Positions 8,529-15,285 of a stretch of 64,000 bases of DNA are shown one piece after another. The translations under genes and the position numbers were made by a program. Source of the stretch: Streptosporangium sp. NBC_01756 (GTDB lineage Bacteria > Actinomycetota > Actinomycetes > Streptosporangiales > Streptosporangiaceae); assembly GCF_035917975.1 (NCBI RefSeq), contig NZ_CP109130.1, positions 4,030,001 to 4,094,000 of the forward strand, written 5' to 3'. A model generated the notes under the pieces. It did no database searches. It saw only the letters and a program-made list of their open reading frames with translations, and was not told where the DNA came from. How positions within the stretch are numbered: the first letter of the stretch is position 1; each line of letters opens with the position of its first letter.

Positions 8529-10058
8529 ATGCCAGAGGTCACGACCCGGCGTGCGGGAACGCGGGAGTGGGCGGGCCTGGGATTGCTGGCGCTGCCGACG
8601 GTGCTGCTCGGCCTGGATGTCACCGTGCTGTATCTGGTCTTTCCGAGCATGGCCGAGGCGCTGGACCCGTCGGCCACGCAGACCCTGTGGATCATGGACG
8701 TCTACGGGTTCTTCATCGCCGGGTTCCTCATCACCATGGGGACGCTGGGTGACCGGATCGGACGGCGTCGCCTGCTGATGATGGGAATGGCCGCGTTCGC
8801 CGCAGTCTCGGTGTTCGCAGCCTTCGCCCCGAGTGCCGAGCGGCTGATTCTCGCCCGAGCACTGCTGGGGGTCGCCGGGGCCACATTGATGCCCTCGACG
8901 CTGTCGCTGATCTCGAACATGTTCACCGATGTGCGTCAGCGCGCGGTCGCGATCGGGGTCTGGGCGACGATGTTCGCCCTGGGCATGGCCGTCGGACCCG
9001 TGGTCGGCGGCGCTCTGGTCGACACGTTCTGGTGGGGAGCGGCGTTCCTGCTCGCCGTCCCCATCGCGGTCGTCGTGCTGGCCGGGGCACGGACGCTGCT
9101 GCCCGAGTATGCCGACCCGCAGGCAGGCCGCCTCGACCTGGCCAGTATCGCCCTGTCGCTGGCCGCGATCCTGCCGGTGATCTATGCGATCAAGCACGCC
9201 GCAGCGCACGGCCTCGACCTCGGCACTGTGATCCTCGCTGTACTCGGCACCGTAGCCGGGGTGGTCTTCGTGCGTCGCCAGTACGGCCTGACCGCGCCGC
9301 TCCTGGATGTCACGCTGTTCACGAATCGGACGTTCTCCATGGCGCTGGCCGTGCTGCTGATCGGACTGGTCGGGGTGGGCGGAACCATGTACCTGGTCAC
9401 CCAGTACCTCCAGCTCGTCGAAGGCCTGACGCCGTTCGCGGCGGGCCTGTGGATGGGGCCGCCCGCTCTGGCGATGTTCGCCGCAGCGATCGGCGCACCG
9501 CTCATCGCCAGGCGGGTGCGTCCCGGCCTGGTCATGGCGATCACGCTCGGCCTCTCGGTGATCGGCTACGCGCTGCTGGCCACCGCGGGCACCGGGGACG
9601 CGGTGATGGTGGTGGCCGGGTTCGCGTTCGTCTACCTCGGCCTCGGCGCGATCGCCGCCCTCGGCACCGGTATGGTCGTCGGCGCCGCACCGGCCTCGAA
9701 GTCCGGATCGGCCGCCGCGATGTCCGAGACCGTCCAGGAACTCGGCATCGCCGTCGGCGTGGCCGTCCTCGGCAGCCTCACCACCGCCCTCTACACCGCC
9801 CGCATGGCCACTCCTGCGGACGTCTCGCCCGAGATCGAGGGGCGTCTCACTGACAGCCTCTCCGGGGCGCTGTCGGTCGCCGATCACGTGCCCGCCCAGG
9901 TGGTGCAGGAAGCGCAGCGGATGTTCACCAGCGGGGTGAACATCGCCTCCGCCGTGGCCGGGGTCGCGATCGCCGCAGCGGCCGTGCTCTGCCTGACGGC
10001 ATTACGGCACGTGCGTCCGCTTGGGGAGAATCAGCACGACGAAACAGAGCAGCGGTGA
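8529..10058 (+). CDS. MFS drug efflux transporter (DHA2/QacA-EmrB type)
   Basis: 509 aa with about 14 hydrophobic segments, the length and topology of DHA2 proton-coupled exporters. MFS signature GDRIGRRRLLMMG follows TM2 near residue 77, and the motif C region GVAGATLMPSTLSLISNMF is present. Start ATG 8529 is preceded by GGGAGGA. It lies behind a strong inverted-repeat operator and 36 bp before a TetR gene, the standard arrangement of inducible multidrug efflux. Substrate unknown. Located in the decayed tRNA-Thr element, so probably acquired. Confidence 0.93.
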   Translation: MPEVTTRRAGTREWAGLGLLALPTVLLGLDVTVLYLVFPSMAEALDPSATQTLWIMDVYGFFIAGFLITMGTLGDRIGRRRLLMMGMAAFAAVSVFAAFAPSAERLILARALLGVAGATLMPSTLSLISNMFTDVRQRAVAIGVWATMFALGMAVGPVVGGALVDTFWWGAAFLLAVPIAVVVLAGARTLLPEYADPQAGRLDLASIALSLAAILPVIYAIKHAAAHGLDLGTVILAVLGTVAGVVFVRRQYGLTAPLLDVTLFTNRTFSMALAVLLIGLVGVGGTMYLVTQYLQLVEGLTPFAAGLWMGPPALAMFAAAIGAPLIARRVRPGLVMAITLGLSVIGYALLATAGTGDAVMVVAGFAFVYLGLGAIAALGTGMVVGAAPASKSGSAAAMSETVQELGIAVGVAVLGSLTTALYTARMATPADVSPEIEGRLTDSLSGALSVADHVPAQVVQEAQRMFTSGVNIASAVAGVAIAAAAVLCLTALRHVRPLGENQHDETEQR

Positions 10059-10094
10059 TGTGCTCGACTACCCTGGACCACACAGGAGGGGAGC

Positions 10095-10676
10095 ATGAAC
10101 GGCGAGAGCGAGCACATCGATGGGCGCAAGGCCCGGGGCAACAAGCGCCGTGCCGAGATCATCGACGCCACCCTCGCCATCGTCACGCGGGACGGTGCCG
10201 CGGGCGTCACCCACCGCACCGTCGCCAAACAGGCCGGCATCACCATCAGCCTGAGCACCTACTACTTCGCCACCCTCGACGACCTGCTCGTCGCGGCCCT
10301 GTCCAGCGTCGCCGACACCTACACCACGCGCATCCGCCAGATCATTGACGGCCCCGGGGACAAGCTTCGTGGCCTGGCCGAACTGATCGCCGAATCCGCC
10401 GGTCCCGGCCGTGAAAGTGCTCTGGCCGAGCGCGAGCTGTCCACCCTGGCAGCTCGCCGCCCGGCACTGGCACCCGTCGCCCGTCGTTGGCGGGAGAACA
10501 TCGCCGAGCTCGCAGCCACCCTCACCGACGACCCCGAGGCCATCGCCGCACTCGTCGCCGCCTCCGACGGTCTGTGCACCGCCATCCTCATCGACAACGC
10601 CCCCGCCGATATTGACTATGTCCGCCGAATCCTGACCCGTACCATCCACGCGCACCGCGATACCGTTGTCTCTTGA
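10095..10676 (+). CDS. TetR-family transcriptional regulator
   Basis: 193 aa. The N-terminal HTH is clear: RRAEIIDATLAIVTRDGAAGVTHRTVAKQAG then STYYFATLDDLL (residues 18-65). The C-terminal ligand domain is helical. An AGGAGGGGAGC ribosome-binding site precedes the ATG. It is codirectional with and just downstream of the MFS exporter, so it is likely the exporter's local repressor, acting at the 8471-8505 dyad and sensing the exporter's substrate. Confidence 0.9.
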   Translation: MNGESEHIDGRKARGNKRRAEIIDATLAIVTRDGAAGVTHRTVAKQAGITISLSTYYFATLDDLLVAALSSVADTYTTRIRQIIDGPGDKLRGLAELIAESAGPGRESALAERELSTLAARRPALAPVARRWRENIAELAATLTDDPEAIAALVAASDGLCTAILIDNAPADIDYVRRILTRTIHAHRDTVVS

Positions 10677-11026
10677 ACGAGCTGACGGTGGTCCACAGCG
10701 GGACCGAAGCAAGACGAGCGGGACACCGTCACTGCCACGAGAGCAATCGCTGCCTGGCAGGCACTGTTCCCCATCGGATGATGGCACCGGCTGGAAGCCC
10801 AGGCCGCCGCGGAAACGCCGCATCAGTCGGCCCGTCTCCCTCGTCGCGTCCGAGGCGAGCGGATCAGGTTGCCGATTGCGCCGTCTCGCACCGCTCGCAG
10901 CACTGAGGTTCGTGATCTGCTGTCGTCGCTGCGTAATCTGCTCGGTGAGCTCATCGACCCGCTCGCTCACAGCAGAGTGACCCGTCCGCTATTCCGTGAT
11001 CTCCATCCACCGCCATACGGGTGATC

Positions 11027-11056
11027 GTGTCGGAGGATCGATCGATCCTCCGACAC
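11027..11056. other. Perfect 30-bp palindrome
   Basis: Uninterrupted 30-bp palindrome centred on GATCGATC, with no T-tract. It lies in 10677-11094, where no intact gene is seen. Could be a protein-binding dyad or a recombination/resolution site of the decayed element. Confidence 0.6.
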
Positions 11057-11094
11057 CCACCCTGTCGTGGAGAAGCCACCGGATCCACGGCGCT

Positions 11095-11114
11095 GTTGGC
11101 AAGGTGGTGGCCAA
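11095..11114. promoter_or_regulatory. Degenerate integrase arm-type repeat pair
   Basis: GTTGGCAA (11095) and GTGGCCAA (11107), starts 12 bp apart. They align with the GTTAGCAA pair at 15086/15098, at the same distance from the terminator and tRNA-Thr sequence. Interpreted as old arm-type binding sites. Confidence 0.5.
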
Positions 11115-11116
11115 AA

Positions 11117-11141
11117 GCCCCCACCGGTGTCCGGTGGGGGC
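11117..11141 (-). terminator. Hairpin next to tRNA-Thr remnant
   Basis: 11-bp perfect GC arms (11117-11127, 11131-11141) with a 3-nt loop, following the tRNA-Thr remnant in its reading direction and flanked by AAAA. It is the counterpart of the terminator behind the intact tRNA. Confidence 0.7.
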
Positions 11142-11195
11142 CTCTGAGCTGGAGCCGCCTTGGGGAATCGAACCCCAGACCCCTTCATTACGAGT
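11138..11195 (-). other. tRNA-Thr 3'-half copy (att site)
   Basis: 58 bp identical to 15130-15187. It covers the acceptor 3' strand, T-arm and anticodon loop half of tRNA-Thr(CGT) plus the CCA and flank. The matching 5' half is absent. This is the distal attachment-site copy of element A. Confidence 0.9.
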
Positions 11196-11301
11196 TAGAA
11201 CACGATCGTCCAGGACCGTCCACAGCCGTCTTCCGGGCCTGATCGGACAAGCTCTGTGAGGTCTCTCAATCCATAGTCGTCCAGGGTCGTCCGGACCTGT
11301 T

Positions 11302-11321
11302 GTTAGCATCCGCGTTAGCAA
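11302..11321. promoter_or_regulatory. Integrase arm-type repeat pair, left end of element A
   Basis: GTTAGCA at 11302 and GTTAGCAA at 11314, starts 12 bp apart. They match the pair at the other end (15086/15098). Position and spacing are those of integrase arm-type sites. Confidence 0.6.
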
Positions 11322-11323
11322 GA

Positions 11324-11608
11324 TCAACCGATTGGGTGCTCGTGCGGGAGAGGATCACGCACCTTGTCGATGCGCCGCTTACTGCTCGCACCGAATTCGG
11401 CGAAGTTGCGGCGCCCTTCAGTGAGGCTCAGCCCACGGTTGGGGCCACCACAAACCTCGTCGGCATCATGCTCGTCCTGCCCGTCGTCCTCCCAGAAACA
11501 CGCCGGGCAAATCTCGTACATGCCCCGCTCCTCAAGCGTGAGGAACCCACAGCACGGGCACGGATACGGCTCCTCGCCCTTTGGCTGGCGAACGTTCATG
11601 AACACCAC
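11324..11608 (-). CDS. CPCC-family cysteine-rich protein
   Basis: 94 aa. Contains the family signature YPCPCCGFLTLEERG followed by YEICPACFWEDDG, giving two CxxC/CPCC pairs that probably bind zinc, and the conserved tail GGPNRGLSLTEGRRNFAEFGA. Function unknown. The family is short, widespread and often found on mobile or toxin-rich loci. Translation may begin at the in-frame ATG nine bases later (MNVRQPKG). It lies just inside the left end of element A. Confidence 0.85.
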   Translation of the reverse strand: MVFMNVRQPKGEEPYPCPCCGFLTLEERGMYEICPACFWEDDGQDEHDADEVCGGPNRGLSLTEGRRNFAEFGASSKRRIDKVRDPLPHEHPIG

Positions 11609-11719
11609 TTGCCCAAGGTAACGCCCCTGTCGACCGGCCCGAAGTGTCAGTAACTGATCACCTCATTACGAGTCAACGGCGAAATCCATGTTGAGAGGCT
11701 CACGTCCTGGTCAGAGGGT

Positions 11720-11793
11720 AGATGCGGTTCGGTGAGATGTGATCGCGCAAGACGGTGTCGCTGTACGGCGCTGCTGTACAGCACTTCTCTGTG
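11720..11793 (+). repeat. Promoter/operator segment, copy 2 of 3
   Basis: Contains GCTGTAC at 11760 and 11773 (starts 13 bp apart), and the dyad GCTGTAC...GTACAGC (11760-11766, 11776-11782). Copy 3 has the same two boxes with the same spacing. No intact ORF follows here. Confidence 0.65.
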
Positions 11794-11814
11794 AGCTGCC
11801 GTGCGGCCTCTCGG

Positions 11815-12017
11815 TCAGCGCTCGCCATGCAGGATCTCCATCGCCTGGAGCACGTCCTTAACAACGTGGTCCGCCTCATGCTCCTGGTCCGACCATGTCC
11901 CTCGGTCGATCCAGACCGTACGGAGGCCAGCGGCCCACCCTCCGGTGATGTCCTTGACGAGATGGTCACCGACCATCCATCCCCCACCGGCAAGAATCAT
12001 GCCGCAGCGCCGGGCAG
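11815..12017 (-). pseudogene. C-terminal fragment of a HAD-family hydrolase
   Basis: Frame reads AARRCGMILAGGGWMVGDHL then DITGGWAAGLRTVWIDRG and ADHVVKDVLQAMEIL. This is HAD motif IV (GDxxxxD) and the C-terminal strand of a phosphoglycolate-phosphatase-like protein. An in-frame TGA lies immediately upstream and motifs I-III are absent, so two thirds of the gene are lost. The rest of 11609-12121 has no gene. Confidence 0.75.
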
Positions 12018-12121
12018 CTCACCCCACTGATCCCCGAGACCGTATGGTCTCTGCTCGACGGGGCCTGCCGGGTCCACGGCCGATCGGCAGAGTGACCGAT
12101 TGAGGGCAGAATCGCTGCGGA

Positions 12122-12154
12122 TTGCACATAATGCAATTTTTGCATATTGTGCAA
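12122..12154. promoter_or_regulatory. Operator dyad upstream of TetR gene
   Basis: TTGCACATAATGCAA (12122-12136) and the nearly perfect inverted copy TTGCATATTGTGCAA (12140-12154), ending 3 bp before the start codon. A-T-rich in a GC-rich neighbourhood. Likely autoregulatory site of the TetR protein that follows. Confidence 0.65.
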
Positions 12155-12157
12155 TTC

Positions 12158-12739
12158 ATGGATGTGGTGGAAGAGCGTCGTAGACGCAACAGGGCACGGA
12201 AGCGACGGCTCATCGGCGACACGGCGGTGAGCCTGGCCCTAGAGGGAGGGCTGGAGAGCCTGACCGTCGAAGGGATCGCCGAGGCGGCCGATATCTCCAC
12301 CCGAACCTTCTTCAACTACTTCTCCACCAAGGAAGATGCCCTTACGGTCGGGCCCTCACGGTCGGCGGAGGAGCTGGCGGCGCTGGTGGCCGCACGTCCC
12401 ACGGACGAACCAGTGGTCCAGTCGATGCGGGTCATGGCCAAGGAGATCGCCGAATCCTTTGTGCCCAGCCGCGAGCAGGTCGCACTCTGGCGCCGTAACC
12501 CCGAACTGCTCGCCCGGGCACGCAAGCCCGCCGACCAAGAGCAGATCTTCGTGACCCTCATGCGGGCCGTGGCCGATCGGATGGAGCACCTGCCCAGTGA
12601 GGTCTACCCCAGCGTGCTGGTCGTCACGACGTTCTCCATCATCGAGTGGGCCGTGCGGGCCTCCTGGCAGGACGATGTCGGCAAGCCTCTTGACGATCTG
12701 ATCGACGAGGCCTTCGACCTGATCGAACGCGGCCTGTAA
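12158..12739 (+). CDS. TetR-family transcriptional regulator
   Basis: 193 aa from ATG 12158. HTH: RKRRLIGDTAVSLALEGGLESLTVEGIAEAADISTRTFFNYFSTKEDAL (about residues 10-60 in total), followed by a helical TetR C-domain (TetR_C_17-like by eye). The frame extends upstream through the dyad, but ATG 12158 starts a normal N-terminus. It heads a probable functional group with DUF998 and the alpha/beta hydrolase downstream; the dyad at its start implies autorepression. Confidence 0.9.
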   Translation: MDVVEERRRRNRARKRRLIGDTAVSLALEGGLESLTVEGIAEAADISTRTFFNYFSTKEDALTVGPSRSAEELAALVAARPTDEPVVQSMRVMAKEIAESFVPSREQVALWRRNPELLARARKPADQEQIFVTLMRAVADRMEHLPSEVYPSVLVVTTFSIIEWAVRASWQDDVGKPLDDLIDEAFDLIERGL

Positions 12740-12972
12740 ACCCCGTCTTGCGAGAACCGAAAGATCTATAGAACACGCCCAGAGAGGCCACGGGTAGGCC
12801 CGTAGGGCGTCAATTCACGTCAGCGAAACGCCACACCCGCCGGGCAGGGCACCGCCCTGGCTGTGGCCGGCGCCGCGGGTGCCGTCGCATGCCCGTTCGG
12901 CGTGGATTTCGTGCTGCCCGCAGTCGGGTCCGGCGACGCGTTAAACCATCAAAATGTTCAAGGAGTGAGTGA

Positions 12973-13656
12973 ATGCCCGGAACATCGTCACACAATAATG
13001 TCATCACACTCCGTAGTTTATCCGTCACGTTCGGGGGAATCGCTTGGATGCTGAGCGTGTGGCTCTTCGTCGCGGAGATTCTGACCCGCGCCGCCTGGAC
13101 CATCCCGTACGACTGGACGGAACGCTTCCTCAGCGATCTAGGCAACACCTCCTGCCAGCCGTTCAGGTACTACACCACCGACAATTACCTGCCGGTCTGC
13201 TCTCCGCGGCACGCTCTGATGAACAGCTCGTTCATCCTGCTGGGAGTGCTGCTGGGAGCCGGTCTCACGCTGACCCGGCGCGCCTGGCCCCCAGGGCGCG
13301 GCACGGTTGTGGGACGCGCGCTGGTCGCATGGGCCGCCGTGAGCTGGATCGTGGTGGGCCTGGCACCGGAGAACGAGAACATCGTCGTGCACGGTCTGGG
13401 AGCGATGGGGATCTTCGCCGGCGGGAACGCGGGAGTGCTGGTGCTCGGATTCGCCACCCGCGGCGCCCCCGAGTGGCGGGTGCCCGCTGTGCTCGGCCTC
13501 CTCGTGGGCGCTTTCGGGCTGGTCATGTCGATCCTGTTTCTGTTCAACCAGTTTCTCGGGCTCGGACTCGGCACGATGGAGCGTCTGGCGATCTACCCGC
13601 TGATCGTCTGGGCGGCGACGGCGGGCGCAGTCATGATCGCCGGGCGGCGACGGTGA
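12973..13656 (+). CDS. DUF998 membrane protein
   Basis: 227 aa with six hydrophobic segments. DUF998 features: a loop DLGNTSCQPF after TM1, SPRHALMNSSFILLGVLLGAG at TM2 and LAPENENIVVHGLGA before TM4. Function unknown; the fold is thought to be transporter-like or sensor-like. It follows the TetR gene by 233 bp (no gene in that interval) and is probably cotranscribed with the esterase, 56 bp downstream. Confidence 0.85.
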   Translation: MPGTSSHNNVITLRSLSVTFGGIAWMLSVWLFVAEILTRAAWTIPYDWTERFLSDLGNTSCQPFRYYTTDNYLPVCSPRHALMNSSFILLGVLLGAGLTLTRRAWPPGRGTVVGRALVAWAAVSWIVVGLAPENENIVVHGLGAMGIFAGGNAGVLVLGFATRGAPEWRVPAVLGLLVGAFGLVMSILFLFNQFLGLGLGTMERLAIYPLIVWAATAGAVMIAGRRR

Positions 13657-13712
13657 GCAGGCGCGCGTCCGGCCGCCTTACCGTCGTCACCTCCACCCGG
13701 GAAAGGTCCCCC

Positions 13713-14606
13713 ATGACAAGCATGCAAGCGCGGCTGACCACCGTCATGGTCAGGTTGATGGGTATCAAACGGCGCATGTACGGCAGCGCGGAGAAGGTGC
13801 ACAAGAGCATCGCCGCCGATCGCAGGAGAGGCCCCGCCGTACCCGGCTTCAAGGATCGGCTCTCCGTCGAGGAACAGCACGTGGCCGGTCACCGCGTCTA
13901 CACGGTGAGCCCGAAGACCGGGCGCACCAACCGTCACCTGCTGTACCTGCACGGCGGCGGCTGGTCCCTGTCGATCACCTCGCTGCACTGGGACCTCATC
14001 GGCACGCTGGCCGAACGGCTGGGCTGCTCGATCACCGTCCCCATGTACCCTCTGGCCCCCGAGCACACCGCCCGCGATGTGTGGGCCATGCTCCTGCCTC
14101 TCTACCGGGATCTTGTCGAGCGGTTCTCCCCAGAGGGCCTGACCGTGATGGGCGACTCAGCGGGGGGCAACCTGTCCCTGTCTCTGGTCATGCAGGCCAG
14201 GCAGGCCGGTCTGCCGCAACCAGCGCACCTGGTGCTGGTGTCACCATGCGTCGACATCTCCTGCAGCGACCCGGCAATGGTGGCGCTGGAGCGGGTCGAC
14301 CCGATCCTCGCCCCCGAGGGCGTGCGCGAGGCCGGCCGTCTGTACGCGGGAGGCCTGGACCCGCGTGATCCGGTGGTCAGCCCCCTGTACAGCTCGCTCC
14401 GCGGCCTGGCTCCCATCGCCGTCTTCACCGGCACCCTCGACATCCTCAACGCCGACGCCCACCGACTCAGGGACAGGGCACGGCAGGAGGGCGTGTCCCT
14501 GGACTGGTTCGAATACCCCGGCATGATGCACGTCTGGCCCCTGTACTCCCTGCCCGAGTCCAAACGGGCTGTCGACGAGATCATCGCGATGGTCGAAGAG
14601 TCCTGA
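13713..14606 (+). CDS. Alpha/beta hydrolase, HSL-type esterase
   Basis: 297 aa. Hormone-sensitive-lipase signature: oxyanion motif YLHGGGWSLS near residue 80, nucleophile elbow GDSAGGNLSLSL near 155, acid in GTLDILNADA near 250 and His in GMMHVWPLY near 280. Hydrolyses short acyl or carbamate esters; natural substrate unknown. ATG 13713 follows GGGAAAGG; an in-frame GTG at 13654 overlapping the DUF998 stop is an alternative start. A terminator follows 23 bp after the stop. Confidence 0.9.
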   Translation: MTSMQARLTTVMVRLMGIKRRMYGSAEKVHKSIAADRRRGPAVPGFKDRLSVEEQHVAGHRVYTVSPKTGRTNRHLLYLHGGGWSLSITSLHWDLIGTLAERLGCSITVPMYPLAPEHTARDVWAMLLPLYRDLVERFSPEGLTVMGDSAGGNLSLSLVMQARQAGLPQPAHLVLVSPCVDISCSDPAMVALERVDPILAPEGVREAGRLYAGGLDPRDPVVSPLYSSLRGLAPIAVFTGTLDILNADAHRLRDRARQEGVSLDWFEYPGMMHVWPLYSLPESKRAVDEIIAMVEES

Positions 14607-14629
14607 ACCCTGACAACGGACATGAAAAA

Positions 14630-14656
14630 GGCCCTCCGGGATGATCCCGGAGGGCC
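14630..14656. terminator. Bidirectional rho-independent terminator
   Basis: 12-bp perfect arms (14630-14641, 14645-14656), 3-nt loop, preceded by AAAAA and followed by TTT. Ends the esterase transcript and abuts the tRNA-Arg-like scar B. Confidence 0.85.
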
Positions 14657-14715
14657 TTTGACCTGCTGTGCGGCCGGAGGTACTCGAAACCTCAACCTTC
14701 TGATTCGTAGGCAAG
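14651..14715 (-). other. tRNA-Arg-like 3'-half scar B
   Basis: On the minus strand it reads an anticodon loop CTACGAA (anticodon ACG), then GAAGGTTGAGG, a T-loop with one extra base, and the acceptor side. This is the 3' half of a tRNA-Arg(ACG) without its 5' half. Homologous to scar A at 7931-7995. Confidence 0.5.
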
Positions 14716-14756
14716 GGCAGATGCCTCGTCAGCGGTCTGCCGACCTGGTGAAGCGG

Positions 14757-14831
14757 TGGATGCGGGCCAGTGTGGTGCAGTCCCGTAAGGCAACGTTGCT
14801 GTACGGCGCTGCTGTACACCACTTCCATGGA
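14757..14831 (+). repeat. Promoter/operator segment, copy 3 of 3
   Basis: Contains GCTGTAC at 14798 and 14811, the same 13-bp spacing as copy 2, then a start codon at 14827. It shows what the segment does: it is the 5' region of a small membrane-protein gene. Confidence 0.65.
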
Positions 14832-15029
14832 CGTGACCCTCATCAGCGCCCCGACCACTCCCCCGCCCCGCGAGGACCTCGTCCCCTTGCGATCATCGTC
14901 CTGGTTCTGATCTTTAGCTACCAGGCTGGCTACAACCCTGGTCAGATGCGAGAGATTCTTGCTGCGGTTGTAGTAGCACTTGCCGGATTGGCTACTGTCA
15001 ACATCCTCCGCAGTCGCCCCAGCGACTGA
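14827..15029 (+). pseudogene. Small membrane protein gene with a frameshift
   Basis: ATG 14827 opens MDVTLISAPTTPPPREDLV. Near 14884 the sense shifts to another frame that reads PLAIIVLVLIFSYQAGYN and REILAAVVVALAGLATVNIL before a stop at 15029. Restoring one base joins them into a ~67-residue protein with two membrane helices, like the small transfer/spread-type membrane proteins of actinomycete elements. As it stands the first frame stops after 27 codons. Confidence 0.6.
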
Positions 15030-15085
15030 AGGCAAGCGGGTGACAGCAGCCCCAGATTTAGATCATGGTGCTGCTGACCACGCGC

Positions 15086-15105
15086 GTTAGCAACGGTGTT
15101 AGCAA
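15086..15105. promoter_or_regulatory. Integrase arm-type repeat pair, right end of element A
   Basis: Two exact GTTAGCAA boxes, at 15086 and 15098 (12 bp apart), immediately before the tRNA-Thr terminator. Confidence 0.65.
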
Positions 15106-15107
15106 AA

Positions 15108-15134
15108 GGCCCTCCCGGACAGACCGGGAGGGCC
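15108..15134 (-). terminator. tRNA-Thr terminator
   Basis: Perfect 11-bp arms (15108-15118, 15124-15134) and a 5-nt loop; on the minus strand followed by a TTTT run. Positioned just after the tRNA-Thr gene. Confidence 0.85.
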
Positions 15135-15141
15135 TCTGAGC

Positions 15142-15218
15142 TGGAGCCGCCTTGGGGAATCGAACCCCAGACCCCTTCATTACGAGTGAAGTGCTCTGGC
15201 CGACTGAGCTAAGGCGGC
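15142..15218 (-). tRNA. tRNA-Thr (anticodon CGT)
   Basis: Complete cloverleaf: acceptor GCCGCCT/AGGCGGC, D-arm GCTC...GAGC, anticodon stem CTTCA/TGAAG with loop CTCGTAA, T-arm TGGGG/CCCCA with TTCGATT, and an encoded CCA. The anticodon is at 15182-15184. It is the intact copy restored by integration of the tandem elements whose remnants lie to the left. Confidence 0.95.
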
Positions 15219-15285
15219 GTGGCGCGCATGTTTCGCACGGCCTACGGCAGTCTACAGGCTCCCGCGTGCTTCCCGCGCCCCCGAA

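Larger units (their letters stand above)
6988..11195. mobile_element. Decayed integrative element B, tRNA-Thr site
   Basis: Segment bounded by a diverged 3'-half copy of tRNA-Thr (6988-7033) and an exact one (11138-11195). It carries an antitoxin/PIN pair, MFS and TetR genes and a tRNA-Arg-like scar, but no recombinase. A pair of degenerate arm-type repeats lies at its right end (11095-11114). Read as the remains of a tRNA-targeting element that has lost its integrase. Confidence 0.6.
11138..15187. mobile_element. Decayed integrative element A, tRNA-Thr site
   Basis: Bounded by a perfect 58-bp direct repeat: 11138-11195 equals 15130-15187, covering the 3' half of tRNA-Thr and its downstream flank. 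Each end also carries a GTTAGCA(A) pair with starts 12 bp apart. Contents: CPCC protein, HAD fragment, TetR, DUF998, esterase and a frameshifted small membrane protein. No integrase remains, so it is probably immobile unless helped in trans. Confidence 0.75.

Noticed and set aside
8343..9887. 514-codon minus-strand frame opposite the MFS gene
   Set aside because: His/Arg/Gly-rich shadow frame without any recognisable fold.
7081..14841. Minus-strand protein similarity between the three repeated segments
   Set aside because: The translated likeness follows from DNA homology; no start, length or family supports a minus-strand gene, while a plus-strand start codon follows copy 3.
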